Source: Corallococcus interemptor (lineage in GTDB: Bacteria > Myxococcota > Myxococcia > Myxococcales > Myxococcaceae). Taken from it: a DNA stretch of 37,247 bases. The stretch is from assembly GCF_003668875.1 (NCBI RefSeq), contig NZ_RAWM01000089.1:1-37247 (forward strand). The letters are read 5' to 3'. Numbering within the stretch: the stretch's first letter is position 1; every line of letters starts with the position of its first letter. Below, piece after piece: positions 14,322 to 23,431 of the stretch. The notes under the pieces are model-generated. The model was given only the letters and a program-made list of their open reading frames with translations, did not search any database and was not told the origin of the DNA. Position numbers and translations under genes: made by a program.

Positions 14322-15221
14322 TCAGTACGAGCCCCAGCGCGAAGGCAGCGGACCGCTCCACTGTGACTGGGTGCCCGGAGTCGCCAGCGGCGTACTGCCA
14401 TTGATGCGCATGATGCTGGAGGCCTCGTTGAGGTCGGACCAGTTCACGGCGATGTTGCGGCAGTAGCGGTCTTTCGCGAACCCCGTGGTCAGGTCGTGGA
14501 TGCAGGGCGTGGCATCCCAGACGCGGTCCGCCTGCAGCCGCTGGACCGCGGCGACGATGTTGGAGGGCATCTCCCCGGAGGCCCGGACGAAGGGAACGCC
14601 ATCGACAGGCGCGCCCTTGGACGACAGCAACTCAAACACCTTGCCGGAATAGCTCAGCGTGCCCTGCATGCTGAAGTCCCAGGCACTGGCGCTGAAGGGT
14701 GACGTCTGCCCACACGAAGCCGGATTGCCGGGCGCGTCGGTGCAGGCGCCTCCGAGGTGCAGCACCAGCACGGCGCCCGTCTCCACCGTGTAGCCCTGGG
14801 GGAAGGTGAAGGCGAAATCGGAGTTGGTGAGCTCCCGGAGGGAGATGCCCGTCAGTGTCCCTCCGGAGACGGCCACCAGTTCGATGAGGTCCTGCGGGGC
14901 GTCGGGGTTGATCTCGGTGATACGCAGCGAGGCTTCCGGCGGCGCCCCACCGCCACCATCCACGGTGCCCGCATCCTGGCCACCCGCATCCGGAACGCCC
15001 GCGTCGTCAGAACCCGCGTCGGCGGTCCCGGCGTCCACGCCTGAATCACTGCCTGCGTCCACGACCCCCGCGTCCGGCGACGCGGCCTGAACACAGCGTT
15101 CCTCAACGCAAACGATATCGGGACCCCGGGCCGCACAATCCGCGGTTTCGGTGCACTCAGGATTGGAACAGGCGGCGGCGAGCGGGAGCAGGGCAAGGGC
15201 TGCGAATCGCGAACGAATCAT
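14322..15221 (-). CDS. Lipoprotein with Asp-Ala-Gly linker and lamin-tail domain
   Basis: A 299-aa lipoprotein with lipobox LAAAC at residue 18. A Cys-rich segment follows (NPECTETADC, VCVEERC), then a disordered linker of DAG/DSG repeats (about 50-92) of the kind that spaces myxobacterial surface proteins from the membrane. A beta-rich domain comes next, starting LRITEINPDAPQDLIELVA, which matches the start of lamin-tail (LTD) domains, with HLGGACTDAPGNPASCGQ inside. The C-terminal third is unassigned. It is the first gene of the unit with the nuclease-like lipoprotein (5-bp spacing), so it may help display or deliver that toxin, as accessory lipoproteins do in sitBAI cassettes. That link rests only on gene order. 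Confidence 0.8.
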   Translation of the reverse strand: MIRSRFAALALLPLAAACSNPECTETADCAARGPDIVCVEERCVQAASPDAGVVDAGSDSGVDAGTADAGSDDAGVPDAGGQDAGTVDGGGGAPPEASLRITEINPDAPQDLIELVAVSGGTLTGISLRELTNSDFAFTFPQGYTVETGAVLVLHLGGACTDAPGNPASCGQTSPFSASAWDFSMQGTLSYSGKVFELLSSKGAPVDGVPFVRASGEMPSNIVAAVQRLQADRVWDATPCIHDLTTGFAKDRYCRNIAVNWSDLNEASSIMRINGSTPLATPGTQSQWSGPLPSRWGSY

Positions 15222-15343
15222 ATTGGAGACCAGGATGGGAGAAACGGCTGCGCCTTGAGCGCGGGTGCCGGAGTCGCGGCGGAACCGTAGACGTCGCTAC
15301 GGCCCGCCGAAGTATCATGAGGCTCCGACATTGGAGCGTCTTG

Positions 15344-17485
15344 TCAGCGTCCGCGCGTCATGACGCCGCCCTGCTCCAGCAGGGTGAACAGCTCCACCAG
15401 CGCGCCCACGGGGAAGACGTAGCCATATTCGGCGTAGGCGGCATCGCGGATGTCCGCCACGGAGCGCTTGCCGTCGGCGTAGCTCGCGACGGCATCCGCC
15501 AGTTGGTAGAAGCGCAGCTCGCTCTCTCCCTGCTCCCGCAGCGCCGAGGCCGCGGCGTTCATCGCGGCGTTCACCGCGTCCACCCGGGCCTTGGACTCGG
15601 GGGACGCGCGGCGCTCCAGGTCGTCGAACGAGGCGAGCTCCTGGCCCTTCACCCGGCGCGGCACGAAGGCCCTCGCACGGCGCTCGGCTTCGTCAGGCGA
15701 GGGCTCCTTCAAGGACACCCCGCGCGCCTTGCCGTCCGCCTCCAGGCGCTTGAGGGCCTGGGACTCGGCGGTCTCCAGCGTCCGCACCATCGCCTTCACC
15801 GGCTCGGCGGGCGCTCCCAGGGCCAGGCAGGAGCGCAGGGCGTCGCGTTCACGCTGATAGCCAGCGCGCACCCCGGCGCGGGCCAGCCGGGCGAAGCCGG
15901 GCACCTGCGCGGCGGGCATGGCGGCCAGGTCGCGGCGGGCCCGGAACTCGTCCTCCGCCACGCGCCTCGCGCCGTGCACCGCCACCAGTCGCGAGAGCTC
16001 CAGGGCCCCCGGGCCTTCGGCCCACGCGGCGACGGTGATGGAGGCCAGGCTCGCGAAGGCCGCGCGGTGCAGCTGGGTGGGGTCCACGTTCTCCGGCCGG
16101 TCACCGCTGGTGTGGTAGCCGTCGTCCGGCCACGTCGAGAAGGCCACGCCGGGGATGCCGTGGTCGTTGAAGAGCTGGTGATCCGAGCCCCGGCTGTAGC
16201 GCTCCATGTGCGCATCCATCGGGTCCCGCGAACCGGTGACCGAGCCGATGCGGAAGTCCTTCCGCGTCGGGTAGGCCACGCTGTTGAAGCGGTTCATGAA
16301 GGCCACCGTGGACTCGGACACTGCGTTCACGAAGCTGCCGTTCCAGTCCGGGGTGTACGAGACGGAGAAGCGTGAGTGGGCGCGCGTCAGGCTGGCGCCG
16401 AGCATGTCGAAGTTGAACTGCGCCACCCGCCGCACCGGATCCGCGCCGTGGTGGGAGAACCACTCGCGGGTGCCCTCGAACTCCGGCAGCCACAGCACGC
16501 GCAGGGTCCGCACCGGCGGCGGCAGCACGCCCCGGCGGATGAGCGTGGTGTAAGTGCGCACCAGCTCCAGCAGCGTGGCGGATCCGGAGGCGTTGTCGTC
16601 GGACCCGGGCTTGTAGTGGTCCAGGTGCGCGGTGAGGACGACCTCCTCGCCCGCGCGCGTGCCGGGGATGACGCCGCTGACGATGCTGAGATGTCCCGTG
16701 GGCTCTTGCGTGGCGACGCTCACGTCCACCTTCACCGGGCCCTCCCGCAGCTGCGTGCGCAGCTCACGCCCCTGCCGGTCCGACACCATGAACAGGAAGG
16801 GCGTGCGCATGCCCTGCGGGATGAGGCTCCGGGGCACGGCGGCCCAGCCCACCTGATCCGGAAAGTCGCCTTCCATGCGGTGGGGCGCGTTCCAGGGCGG
16901 CGTTGAATACGAAGACACCACGCCCACGGCGCCGTGCTTCACCACGGCGTTGCGCAGCGTGGCCCCGAGGTGCCCGTGGCTGAGCGCCACCTTGCCCTTC
17001 AGGTCCTTGCCCGCGTAGTCGGCGTCCTGCGTGCCCATGCCCACGTCGACCAGCTCCAGGTCCTTGCCCTCGAAGCTGCCGCTGCCCGACGCCAGGGACA
17101 TGGGCAGGTCCGCGTAGGACGTCACCCGGTAGCGGTGGGGACCTGTCACCCACAGCTCGCCGTGCGTGGCCCGCCACTGGGGACCGTCCTTCATCGCTTC
17201 AATCTGGACGTCCTGGAGCCCCGCGGCCTCGGCGGCGGCCTTCGTCCACGCGGCCGCCTCCGAATAGCCGTCCACGCTGTCCCGCGCGAGCAGGGACAAC
17301 CGCTGCACGCCGTCATGGATGCGGTCCCCCGAGCTCTCCTGGATGAGGGCGCGCACCACGTCGTCCCGGAGCACCAGGCCGGTGGTGGGAGAGATGGGGC
17401 CCAACGGGGACGCGGGCGCCTGGGCGGAGGCGCTGACGGAGGTGACCAGCGCGAGGAGGGCGAAGGGCAACGGGCGAAGGGACAT
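15344..17485 (-). CDS. Secreted M28-family zinc peptidase with PA domain (713 aa)
   Basis: A signal peptide (MSLRPLPFALLALVTSVSAS, cleavage after SASAQA) leads into a protease-associated domain at about 130-260 (DYAGKDLKGKVALSHG...GAVGVV). The M28 catalytic domain follows. The zinc-site landmarks are all present: TAHLDHYKPGSDDNASG (His and bridging Asp), PEFEGTREW (Glu), FNFDMLG (Asp) and SRGSDHQLFNDHGIPGV (final His). The C-terminal ~200 residues are helical and charged. Such enzymes are aminopeptidases or carboxypeptidases that digest peptides outside the cell, in keeping with a predatory lifestyle. GGGGGG lies 4 bp before the ATG. It diverges from the ferritin-like gene at 17634. Confidence 0.9.
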   Translation of the reverse strand: MSLRPLPFALLALVTSVSASAQAPASPLGPISPTTGLVLRDDVVRALIQESSGDRIHDGVQRLSLLARDSVDGYSEAAAWTKAAAEAAGLQDVQIEAMKDGPQWRATHGELWVTGPHRYRVTSYADLPMSLASGSGSFEGKDLELVDVGMGTQDADYAGKDLKGKVALSHGHLGATLRNAVVKHGAVGVVSSYSTPPWNAPHRMEGDFPDQVGWAAVPRSLIPQGMRTPFLFMVSDRQGRELRTQLREGPVKVDVSVATQEPTGHLSIVSGVIPGTRAGEEVVLTAHLDHYKPGSDDNASGSATLLELVRTYTTLIRRGVLPPPVRTLRVLWLPEFEGTREWFSHHGADPVRRVAQFNFDMLGASLTRAHSRFSVSYTPDWNGSFVNAVSESTVAFMNRFNSVAYPTRKDFRIGSVTGSRDPMDAHMERYSRGSDHQLFNDHGIPGVAFSTWPDDGYHTSGDRPENVDPTQLHRAAFASLASITVAAWAEGPGALELSRLVAVHGARRVAEDEFRARRDLAAMPAAQVPGFARLARAGVRAGYQRERDALRSCLALGAPAEPVKAMVRTLETAESQALKRLEADGKARGVSLKEPSPDEAERRARAFVPRRVKGQELASFDDLERRASPESKARVDAVNAAMNAAASALREQGESELRFYQLADAVASYADGKRSVADIRDAAYAEYGYVFPVGALVELFTLLEQGGVMTRGR

Positions 17486-17633
17486 AGTCCCCCCGTTCTA
17501 CAGCGAACCCCCAGCGGACCGGGATTCCGTGCAGCGCGCTGCACAGATGCGTGGCCACTTGCACACCCGTAGGGTCCTCTCTCCACGGGCGCCGCCGGCA
17601 TGTGCTGGCACATGGGTTGCTGAAGGGCCGTGC

Positions 17634-18668
17634 ATGGTTGAGATCGTCTTGATGGTGGTGGCGGCTGTCGTCCTCCTGGGGCCCATCCTCTTCGTGGCGG
17701 GCATCGTCACGATGAGCAAGCGCAACAGCACTCGCGGTGGCCTGATGACGTTGCTGGGGGCCGTGACGATGGGGCTCGTGTTCTGGGCCTACAACGTCCT
17801 CGGCAACATGAACTTCTCGAAGGGCCGCGTGCTGCGTCTCAAGGGGCGCGCCCGCGTGGCCCGCCGGGCGCTGGGGGACGGCTGGGCGGACGACGCCGCT
17901 CCGGCGCTCGAAGGGCTCACGCCCTGGCAGCGGACGGTGCTGGGCGAGGCCTGGATGTACTCCGCGGGCATGGAGCACGCGTCGGTGCCGGCCTTCGCGA
18001 AGCTGTCGCTCAAGCTCTCCGCCCTGGGCGCCCCCTCGGAGTTGCTGGAGGCCTGTCACCTGGCGGCCCTGGACGAGGTCCGTCATGCCCGGCGGTGCTT
18101 CGCGCTCGCCCGGGCCTACTCGGGGCTGCCCTGGAGCGCGGGCGCGATTCCGGAGCTGGCGCAGGAGCGCCCCTCGCCTCCCAGCGCTGACGAAGGGGAC
18201 GCCTGGTCCCGGCTGGTGCGTGGGTCCTTGCTGGATGGATGCCTGGGGGAAGGGCTGGCCGCCAGCGTCGCGGAGGAGGCGTCCCGGCGGGCCAGCGACC
18301 CTGTCGTGTCTGAAACCCTGGCGGTCATCGCCGAGGACGAGGCACGGCACGCGGAGCTGGCCTGGGACGTGATTGCCTTCGCGCTGGAGCGGGGCGGCGG
18401 CAAGGCGAAGCAGGCGCTGCGTGAGGCATTGGAGGCGCTGGAGACGCAGCGCACGCCCGCGCTCCCCAGCATCCCCGGCGTCGACGAGGCCTTCCTGGCG
18501 CGCAACGGTGTGCTGCCCCAGGCGGAGCTGGGACGGCTGATGGAGGAGTGCATCCAACAGACGCGTGAGCGGGCCATGGCCTTCACGCGTCAAGGGAGGA
18601 CACCCGGTGTTTCATTCCGCTGGGATGGAGAACGCGCGCACCTTGTCCGGGGTGGAGCGTTCCGGTAG
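17634..18668 (+). CDS. Membrane-anchored ferritin-like (di-iron) protein
   Basis: The ATG at 17634 is chosen because GAAGG lies 7 bp upstream and a hydrophobic segment follows at once. Two N-terminal membrane helices (about 3-26 and 36-57) are followed by a four-helix ferritin-like domain. Its iron-ligand pairs are visible as MEHASVPAF (Glu114/His115), LDEVRHARRC (Glu148, His151) and, in the second half, AEDEARHAEL. The 344-aa protein is therefore a membrane-tethered di-iron carboxylate protein, perhaps for iron/oxidative stress or an oxygenase reaction; the substrate is unknown. The response regulator gene begins 26 bp downstream on the same strand. Confidence 0.82.
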   Translation: MVEIVLMVVAAVVLLGPILFVAGIVTMSKRNSTRGGLMTLLGAVTMGLVFWAYNVLGNMNFSKGRVLRLKGRARVARRALGDGWADDAAPALEGLTPWQRTVLGEAWMYSAGMEHASVPAFAKLSLKLSALGAPSELLEACHLAALDEVRHARRCFALARAYSGLPWSAGAIPELAQERPSPPSADEGDAWSRLVRGSLLDGCLGEGLAASVAEEASRRASDPVVSETLAVIAEDEARHAELAWDVIAFALERGGGKAKQALREALEALETQRTPALPSIPGVDEAFLARNGVLPQAELGRLMEECIQQTRERAMAFTRQGRTPGVSFRWDGERAHLVRGGAFR

Positions 18669-18694
18669 GACTCAACGCCCGGGGACCTCACGTC

Positions 18695-19063
18695 GTGCCG
18701 AATCGCTCAAAGACCATCCTCGTTGTCGATGATGAGCGGGACTTGAGGGAGACCCTCGCCGAGCTCCTGGAGATGGCTGGCTATCGCGTGGTGCAAGCCG
18801 CCAACGGCCTGGCGGCCCTGGAGCTGCTGGCGGCCGCTCCCATGCCGGGCATGGTGCTGCTCGACAAGATGATGCCGGTGATGGACGGGTACGAGTTCCT
18901 GCTCCACGTGCGCGACGATCCCAACTACCGGGAGCTGCCGGTGCTGATGATGACGGCCGACTCCGGCTTCCGTGCGCCACCGGAGACGCTGGGGCTTCTG
19001 TACAAGCCCCTGGACCTCGACAAGCTGCTGCGGCTCGTGGCCCAGCACTGTCCCCTGGGCTGA
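18695..19063 (+). CDS. Stand-alone response regulator receiver domain protein
   Basis: A 122-aa CheY-like protein with every receiver landmark: acidic pair in VVDDERD (Asp12/13), phosphorylation site Asp57 in VLLDKMMPVMDG, Thr87 in LMMTAD and Lys104 in LYKPLD. There is no output domain, so it acts through protein contacts or in a phosphorelay. The start codon is GTG. It lies 26 bp after the ferritin-like gene and may be co-transcribed with it. No cognate kinase is in the window. Confidence 0.92.
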   Translation: MPNRSKTILVVDDERDLRETLAELLEMAGYRVVQAANGLAALELLAAAPMPGMVLLDKMMPVMDGYEFLLHVRDDPNYRELPVLMMTADSGFRAPPETLGLLYKPLDLDKLLRLVAQHCPLG

Positions 19064-19073
19064 TGCGCAGCGG

Positions 19074-19490
19074 TCAGCCCAGCGTCAGCAGCGCGCCGCA
19101 GACCATCATCCCCACGCCCACGACGAGCTTCCACGACAGCGGCTCTCCCAGCAGACCCCACGCCAGCACGAGCGTGAGGGCCAGGCTGAGCTTGTCGATG
19201 GGCGCCACCCGCGACGCGGGCGCCAGCTGGAGCGCCCGGAAGTAGGCCAGCCAGGACAGGCCCGTGGCCACGCCGGAGAGCGCGAGGAAGAGCAGCGTGC
19301 GGCGGCTGAGCGTGGGCAGCGCGGCTCCCTCTCCCCGGGCCAACGCGATGGCCCAGGCGAAGACGAGCACCACCACGGTGCGCAGGGCGGTGGCGAGCGT
19401 GGACGGCACTCCCTCCACGCCCACCTTCCCAAGAATGGCGGTCAGCGCGGCGAAGCCCGCGGAGGCCAGCGCGTACATCCACCACGTCAT
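19074..19490 (-). CDS. Short EamA-type transporter subunit (138 aa)
   Basis: It starts at the ATG of an ATGA overlap with the preceding transporter gene. Four to five hydrophobic helices cover the whole protein (MYALASAGFAALTAILGKVG, VVVLVFAWAIALARG, LLFLALSGVATGLSWLAYF, LVLAWGLLGEPLSWKLVVG). This is a single EamA unit, half the size of normal ten-helix DMT carriers and similar to short four-helix drug/metabolite transporters. The sequence PIDKLSLALTLVLAWGLLGEPLS is the typical end of an EamA repeat. It may work as a dimer or together with the neighbouring full-length carrier. Substrate unknown. Confidence 0.85.
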   Translation of the reverse strand: MTWWMYALASAGFAALTAILGKVGVEGVPSTLATALRTVVVLVFAWAIALARGEGAALPTLSRRTLLFLALSGVATGLSWLAYFRALQLAPASRVAPIDKLSLALTLVLAWGLLGEPLSWKLVVGVGMMVCGALLTLG

Positions 19491-20428
19491 GTGCGTGACT
19501 CCTCTGGCTTCAGCGCGGACGCGGAGCGCAGCAGGCCCGCGCCGCTCACGATGAGGATCCCGGTGAGCACCATCACCGCGCCCACGGCGAAGGACAGGTC
19601 CGCGTGCTCGTTGAGCACGAAGATGCCCGCGCTGACGCCGAACAGCGGCGTCATGAAGGAGAAGACCGACAGGTTGGACGCGAGGTAGCGGCGCAGGAGC
19701 CAGAACCAGGTGAGGTAGCTGGCGAAGCAGACGATGACGCCCTGGAAGAGCAGGCTCGCCCAGGCCACCGGCGCCATCGAGATGGGGCCGGCCTGGCCCG
19801 TGAGCAGGGCCACGGGCAAGAGCAGCGCGACGCCGCCCACCAGCTGGTACAGCAGGGTCTGCGTGGGCGGCGCGTCCGACAGCTTCGAGACGCGGATGGC
19901 CACGGTGGTGGTGCCCCAGGACAGGCCCGCGAGCAGCCCCATCGCGTCTCCCAGGAGCACCTCCGGGCTGAGGCCTCCCTGGAGCCAGCCGCCGCCAAAG
20001 GCCAGCGCGATGCCCGCGAAGGCCACGCCAATCCCCAGCCACTGCGTCCGCTTCAGCCGCTCCGAGGGCACCCACCAGTGCAGGCCCAGCGCGGAGAAGA
20101 CGGGCGCCGTGTAGAGGAAGATGCCCATGTGCGAGGCGTGCGTGTGGCGCAGCCCCTCGCCCACGAAGAGGAACTCCAACGCGAAGAGCACGCCCACGAG
20201 CAGGCCGGGACGCCACGGGCCGTGTCGCAAGAGCCCGCGCTCGCCCCGGAACCAGCACAGCAGCGCCACCAGCAGCGCGGCCACGCCCGAGCGCAGCGCC
20301 ATCTGCATCAGGTTCGGGACATGGGGCGCGGCCAGTTTGACGGCCACCTGCTGCAAGCCCCAGATGGCGCACAGCACGACCATGGTCGCGAAGGCGAAGC
20401 CGTCCGCGGGTTTCCGGTGAGAACTCAT
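19487..20428 (-). CDS. DMT-superfamily (EamA) transporter, 313 aa
   Basis: Ten hydrophobic helices in two EamA repeats (first beginning MVVLCAIWGLQQVAVKLAA, second ALLAGLSWGTTTVAIRV-like) mark a drug/metabolite exporter of the inner membrane. The ATG at 20428 is chosen over the upstream 33-codon extension because it is preceded by AGGA and followed directly by a typical short cytoplasmic tail (MSSHRKPADG). It overlaps the short EamA gene by 4 bp (ATGA), so both are co-translated. A broken AraC-type regulator gene starts 70 bp away in the opposite direction and probably once controlled it. The exported substrate cannot be read from the sequence. Confidence 0.92.
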   Translation of the reverse strand: MSSHRKPADGFAFATMVVLCAIWGLQQVAVKLAAPHVPNLMQMALRSGVAALLVALLCWFRGERGLLRHGPWRPGLLVGVLFALEFLFVGEGLRHTHASHMGIFLYTAPVFSALGLHWWVPSERLKRTQWLGIGVAFAGIALAFGGGWLQGGLSPEVLLGDAMGLLAGLSWGTTTVAIRVSKLSDAPPTQTLLYQLVGGVALLLPVALLTGQAGPISMAPVAWASLLFQGVIVCFASYLTWFWLLRRYLASNLSVFSFMTPLFGVSAGIFVLNEHADLSFAVGAVMVLTGILIVSGAGLLRSASALKPEESRT

Positions 20429-20498
20429 GACTTCATCCTGCGCATGGCGGGGCGGATGGATATAGCGAGATTCCGACAACCCATCCCGAGAAGCCGCC

Positions 20499-21147
20499 AT
20501 GGCGAAGCAGCTGCAAGTTCCCTTCACCTCAAAGCTTCCACACCCCGTGTATTTCCGGGCAGCGAACCTGCCCGCGGCGGCCGCCTATCCCCGGCACCGC
20601 CACCCGTGGGGTGAGTTCGTCTACGCCTTCAGCGGGGTGATGGAGCTCAAGCTGGCGGGCAGCCACTACCTCGCTCCTCCGCAGTACGAAGTCCCTGATG
20701 GAGCACCTGCGTGAGCACGCGCTGGCGCAGCCACGCACCAGCGCCGAGCGCCGGTTGTTCCGGGTGCTCATCGACCAGCTGGCGCTGGCGCCCGCCCATG
20801 GGAGCTATCTGCCCATGTCCGATGATCCGCTCCTCCAGCCGGTCCTCACGGCGCTGGAGCAGCACCCCGAGGACGAGCGCTCCCTGGCCGAGTGGGCCCG
20901 CGAGCTGCACACCACGGAGCGCACGCTGGAGCGGCGCTGCCAGCAGCACCTGGGGCTGTCGTTCAGCGAGTGGCGCCAGCGGCTGCGCGTCGTCAAGGCG
21001 CTCGCGATGCTGGAGCAGGGACACGCGGTGGAGGCCATCGCGCTGGACCTGGGCTACAGCAGCGCCTCCGCCTTCATCGCGATGTTCCGGCGGATGACGG
21101 GCACCACGCCGGACAAGGTCCGGGGCCAGGCCTTCGTGGCGCCGTGA
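20499..21147 (+). pseudogene. AraC-family regulator with internal deletion and frameshift
   Basis: The first part (20499 to about 20690) encodes the N-terminal cupin of an AraC regulator (AAAYPRHRHPWGEFVYAFSG, then GSHYLAPPQY). At about 20685-20700 the frame changes. From there to 21147 the sequence continues in another frame with KSLMEHLREHA and a normal C-terminal double helix-turn-helix (LHTTERTLERRCQQHLGLSF, later ALDLGYSSASAFIAMFRRMTG). The second half of the cupin and the linker, by comparison with usual ~255-aa members roughly 55-60 residues, are missing. The remaining ORFs could at most make a free DNA-binding fragment from the ATG at 20698. It faces the EamA transporter genes, its probable former target. 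Confidence 0.82.
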
Positions 21148-21158
21148 GCAGCGCTACG

Positions 21159-21302
21159 CGACAGGGTGGGGTCGTCCCGGACGGGATTGCCGAACAGCAG
21201 CTCCCGGGAGATGACGGGCGGCGGCTCCGCCAGCGCGGGCGCGGCCCACAGCATCAACACCCCTACCGCCTTTGCGCAGCCGCATCGAAGCGCTCCATCC
21301 AT
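21159..21302 (-). pseudogene. 5' remnant of an S9-family (prolyl oligopeptidase-type) peptidase gene
   Basis: From the ATG at 21302 a signal peptide is encoded (KAVGVLMLWAAPALA), followed by EPPPVISRELLFGNPVRDDP and TLS. That is the usual beginning of secreted S9 peptidases/WD40-like hydrolases, where ISRE-LFGNP is normally followed by LSPDGK. After TLS the similarity ends abruptly, and the frame runs into the antisense of the AraC remnant. The rest of the gene (~1.8 kb in typical members) is gone. The break lies 12 bp from the AraC stop, so a deletion seems to have fused both genes. Confidence 0.5.
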
Positions 21303-21314
21303 GGCCAAACGAAA

Positions 21315-21342
21315 GCCCAGCAACCCGGTGGGGTTGCTGGGC
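21315..21342 (-). terminator. Rho-independent terminator of the subtilase gene
   Basis: An 11-bp perfect stem (GCCCAGCAACC / GGTTGCTGGGC) with a 6-nt loop. On the minus strand it is followed by TTTCGTTT. It lies 36 bp after the stop of the protease gene at 21378. It also falls upstream of the S9 remnant on the same strand. Confidence 0.75.
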
Positions 21343-21377
21343 CTTGAACAGCGAGCTTCGCTGGGACTTCCCGGGGA

Positions 21378-23372
21378 CTACCGGACGACGGTCACCGCGG
21401 TGTCATCGATGAAGAAGCTCGTCTGCAGCGACGAGTCCTCCGTGCCGTTGAAGTAGAGGCGGATGGTCTGGCCCTTGTACGCGGCCAGGTCGAACGTCCG
21501 CTGCACGTAGGCCGTGCCCTTGTCCAGGTTGCTGTACGTGGCCAGCGTCGCCAGCACCGTGCCCGCGCTGTTGCGCACCTGGACGGCCAGCTTGTCGTAG
21601 GCCGTGGAGGTCGTCGTCTCCGACGTGGTGATGCGCGCCCAGAACGTGAACGTGGCGCTGCACGCCGTGGCGGGGATGGTGATGTCCTGGTAGGCGAACT
21701 CGGTGCGCGTGGCGCCGTAGCCGTTCAGGTAGGCCTTGTACGTGCCCGTGCGCGGCGCGCTGCCGGACGTCGTGCCGTCGATGACGCCGGACGACGTCGT
21801 CCAGCCCGTGTTGCCGCTCTCGAAGCCCGCGTTGGCCAGGAGCTGCTCGGTGATGGAGCAGCTGCCCGTGCCGTTGTTCACCGTCACGGACACCGTGGAG
21901 GACGTGCCCACGTTGTTCGCCGCGTCATACGCCTTGGTGGTCAGCGTGTAGGCGCCGTTGGCGACCGACGTGGTGTTCCAGGAGATGCTGTACGGCGCGG
22001 CCGTCGCCGTGCCCAGCAGCGTGCTGCCCGCGTAGAACTCCACGCGAGAGACGCCCACGTTGTCGGTGGCGCTGGCGCTCAGGCTCGCGGTGCCGCTCAG
22101 CGTGGCGCCGCCCGCGGGGGAGGTGATGGACGTGGTGGGCGGGGTGGTGTCGCTGCCGCCGCCGCCGGTGATGAAGAGCGTGTACAGCAGCCGGTTGGGC
22201 GAGCCCGTCCCGGGACTGGTGACCTTGTTCGGCGTGGCGTTGTTCACCAGCGCGTCGCGCACCTGCTGGGGCGTCGCGGTGGGGTTGGCGCTCAGGTAGA
22301 GCGCCGCGGCGCCGGCCACGTGCGGGGACGCCATGGACGTGCCGCTCATGGACGTGCTCGACGTGTTGCCGGAGTTGGACGCGGAGGTGATGCTGGAGCC
22401 CGGCGCGAAGATGTCCACGCAGGTGCCGTAGTTGGAGAACGACGAGCGCGCATCCGAGCTGGTGGTGGAGCCCACGGTGATGGCGTTGGGCGCGCGGGCC
22501 GGCGAGTAGTTGCAGGCGTTGGCGCTGTCGTTGCCGGCGGCGACCACCGTCGTGACGCCCGCGGCAATGAGCCGCTCGGTCGCGTCGTCGATGGCCTGGA
22601 TGCCCACGTCGCCCAGGCTCATGTTGGCGACGGCGGGCTTGACGTGGTTGGCCGCCACCCAGTCAATGCCGCCAATGACCTGCGCGTCGTTGCCGTAGCC
22701 CGAGCAGTCCAGCACGCGCACGCCGTGCAGGGTGACCTTCTTCGCCACGCCCCAGGTCGTGCCGCCCACCGTGCCGGACACGTGCGTGCCGTGGCCGTGG
22801 CAGTCGGACGGGTCGCTGTCGTTGTCGATGAAGTCGTAGCCGTTGCCGATGCGGCCGGTGAACTCCGTGTGGGTCTGACGGATGCCGGTGTCGATGACGT
22901 ACGCGTGCACGCCGGTGCCGTCGACGTTGTAGGTGTACGAGCTGTTGCGCGGCAGGTCGCGCTGGTCGATGCGGTCAATGCCCCAGGTCGCGCCGGTCTG
23001 CGTCGCGGACACGTGGATGAGGCCGTTCTCCTGCACGTACGCCACGCGGGGGTCGGACAGCAGGCGCTGGGCCTCGGCCTCGGTCATGTTCGCGAGGAAG
23101 CCCTGGATGCTGTGCTCGAAGGTGCGCAGCACGCGGCCACCGCCCAGGGACGTCAGCTCCCGGGCCACGTTCGCCGCGCCCTGCTGACGGACCTCCTGCG
23201 CGGAGTCGCGCAGGACGACGATGTACTCGTTGGGGATGGCCCGCTCGCGGCGGATCATCTGCGCCGTGTGACCGAACTGCTCGCCGTCGGACTCCTGCGC
23301 CTCCGGCATCGGGCCGCACGCCGCGGCCAGCAGGGAGATGGCACTCACCGCCTGGGTCAGTTTCAGTTTCAT
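21378..23372 (-). CDS. Subtilisin-family (S8A, proteinase K-like) lipoprotein protease
   Basis: The ATG at 23372 (GAGAGG upstream) gives 664 aa beginning with a type II signal peptide (lipobox LAAAC, Cys19). An I9 inhibitor propeptide (about 45-122, NEYIVVLRD...[14 protein letters not shown]) precedes the S8 domain. The catalytic triad is Asp161 (VIDTG), His194 (HGHGTHVSG) and Ser346 (SGTSMASPH), with the oxyanion Asn281 (AAGND). After about 390 there is an Ig-like domain ([12 protein letters not shown]...[13 protein letters not shown]) and a C-terminal beta-sandwich ([12 protein letters not shown]...FFIDDTAV) that probably binds substrate or cell walls. Myxobacteria secrete such proteases for predation. 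A palindrome 60 bp upstream may be its operator. Confidence 0.95.
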   Translation of the reverse strand: MKLKLTQAVSAISLLAAACGPMPEAQESDGEQFGHTAQMIRRERAIPNEYIVVLRDSAQEVRQQGAANVARELTSLGGGRVLRTFEHSIQGFLANMTEAEAQRLLSDPRVAYVQENGLIHVSATQTGATWGIDRIDQRDLPRNSSYTYNVDGTGVHAYVIDTGIRQTHTEFTGRIGNGYDFIDNDSDPSDCHGHGTHVSGTVGGTTWGVAKKVTLHGVRVLDCSGYGNDAQVIGGIDWVAANHVKPAVANMSLGDVGIQAIDDATERLIAAGVTTVVAAGNDSANACNYSPARAPNAITVGSTTSSDARSSFSNYGTCVDIFAPGSSITSASNSGNTSSTSMSGTSMASPHVAGAAALYLSANPTATPQQVRDALVNNATPNKVTSPGTGSPNRLLYTLFITGGGGSDTTPPTTSITSPAGGATLSGTASLSASATDNVGVSRVEFYAGSTLLGTATAAPYSISWNTTSVANGAYTLTTKAYDAANNVGTSSTVSVTVNNGTGSCSITEQLLANAGFESGNTGWTTSSGVIDGTTSGSAPRTGTYKAYLNGYGATRTEFAYQDITIPATACSATFTFWARITTSETTTSTAYDKLAVQVRNSAGTVLATLATYSNLDKGTAYVQRTFDLAAYKGQTIRLYFNGTEDSSLQTSFFIDDTAVTVVR

Positions 23373-23431
23373 TCGGCCTCTCGAGAACGTGCGGGCTCCG
23401 GGACGGAAGCCCTCGCACAAGCCGTGAAACT

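Noticed and set aside
19491-20372. Long minus-strand frame upstream of and in frame with the short EamA gene
   Set aside because: Its sequence is the Arg/Gly/Pro-rich shadow of the full-length EamA gene in another frame. The real short protein starts at 19490 at an ATGA overlap.
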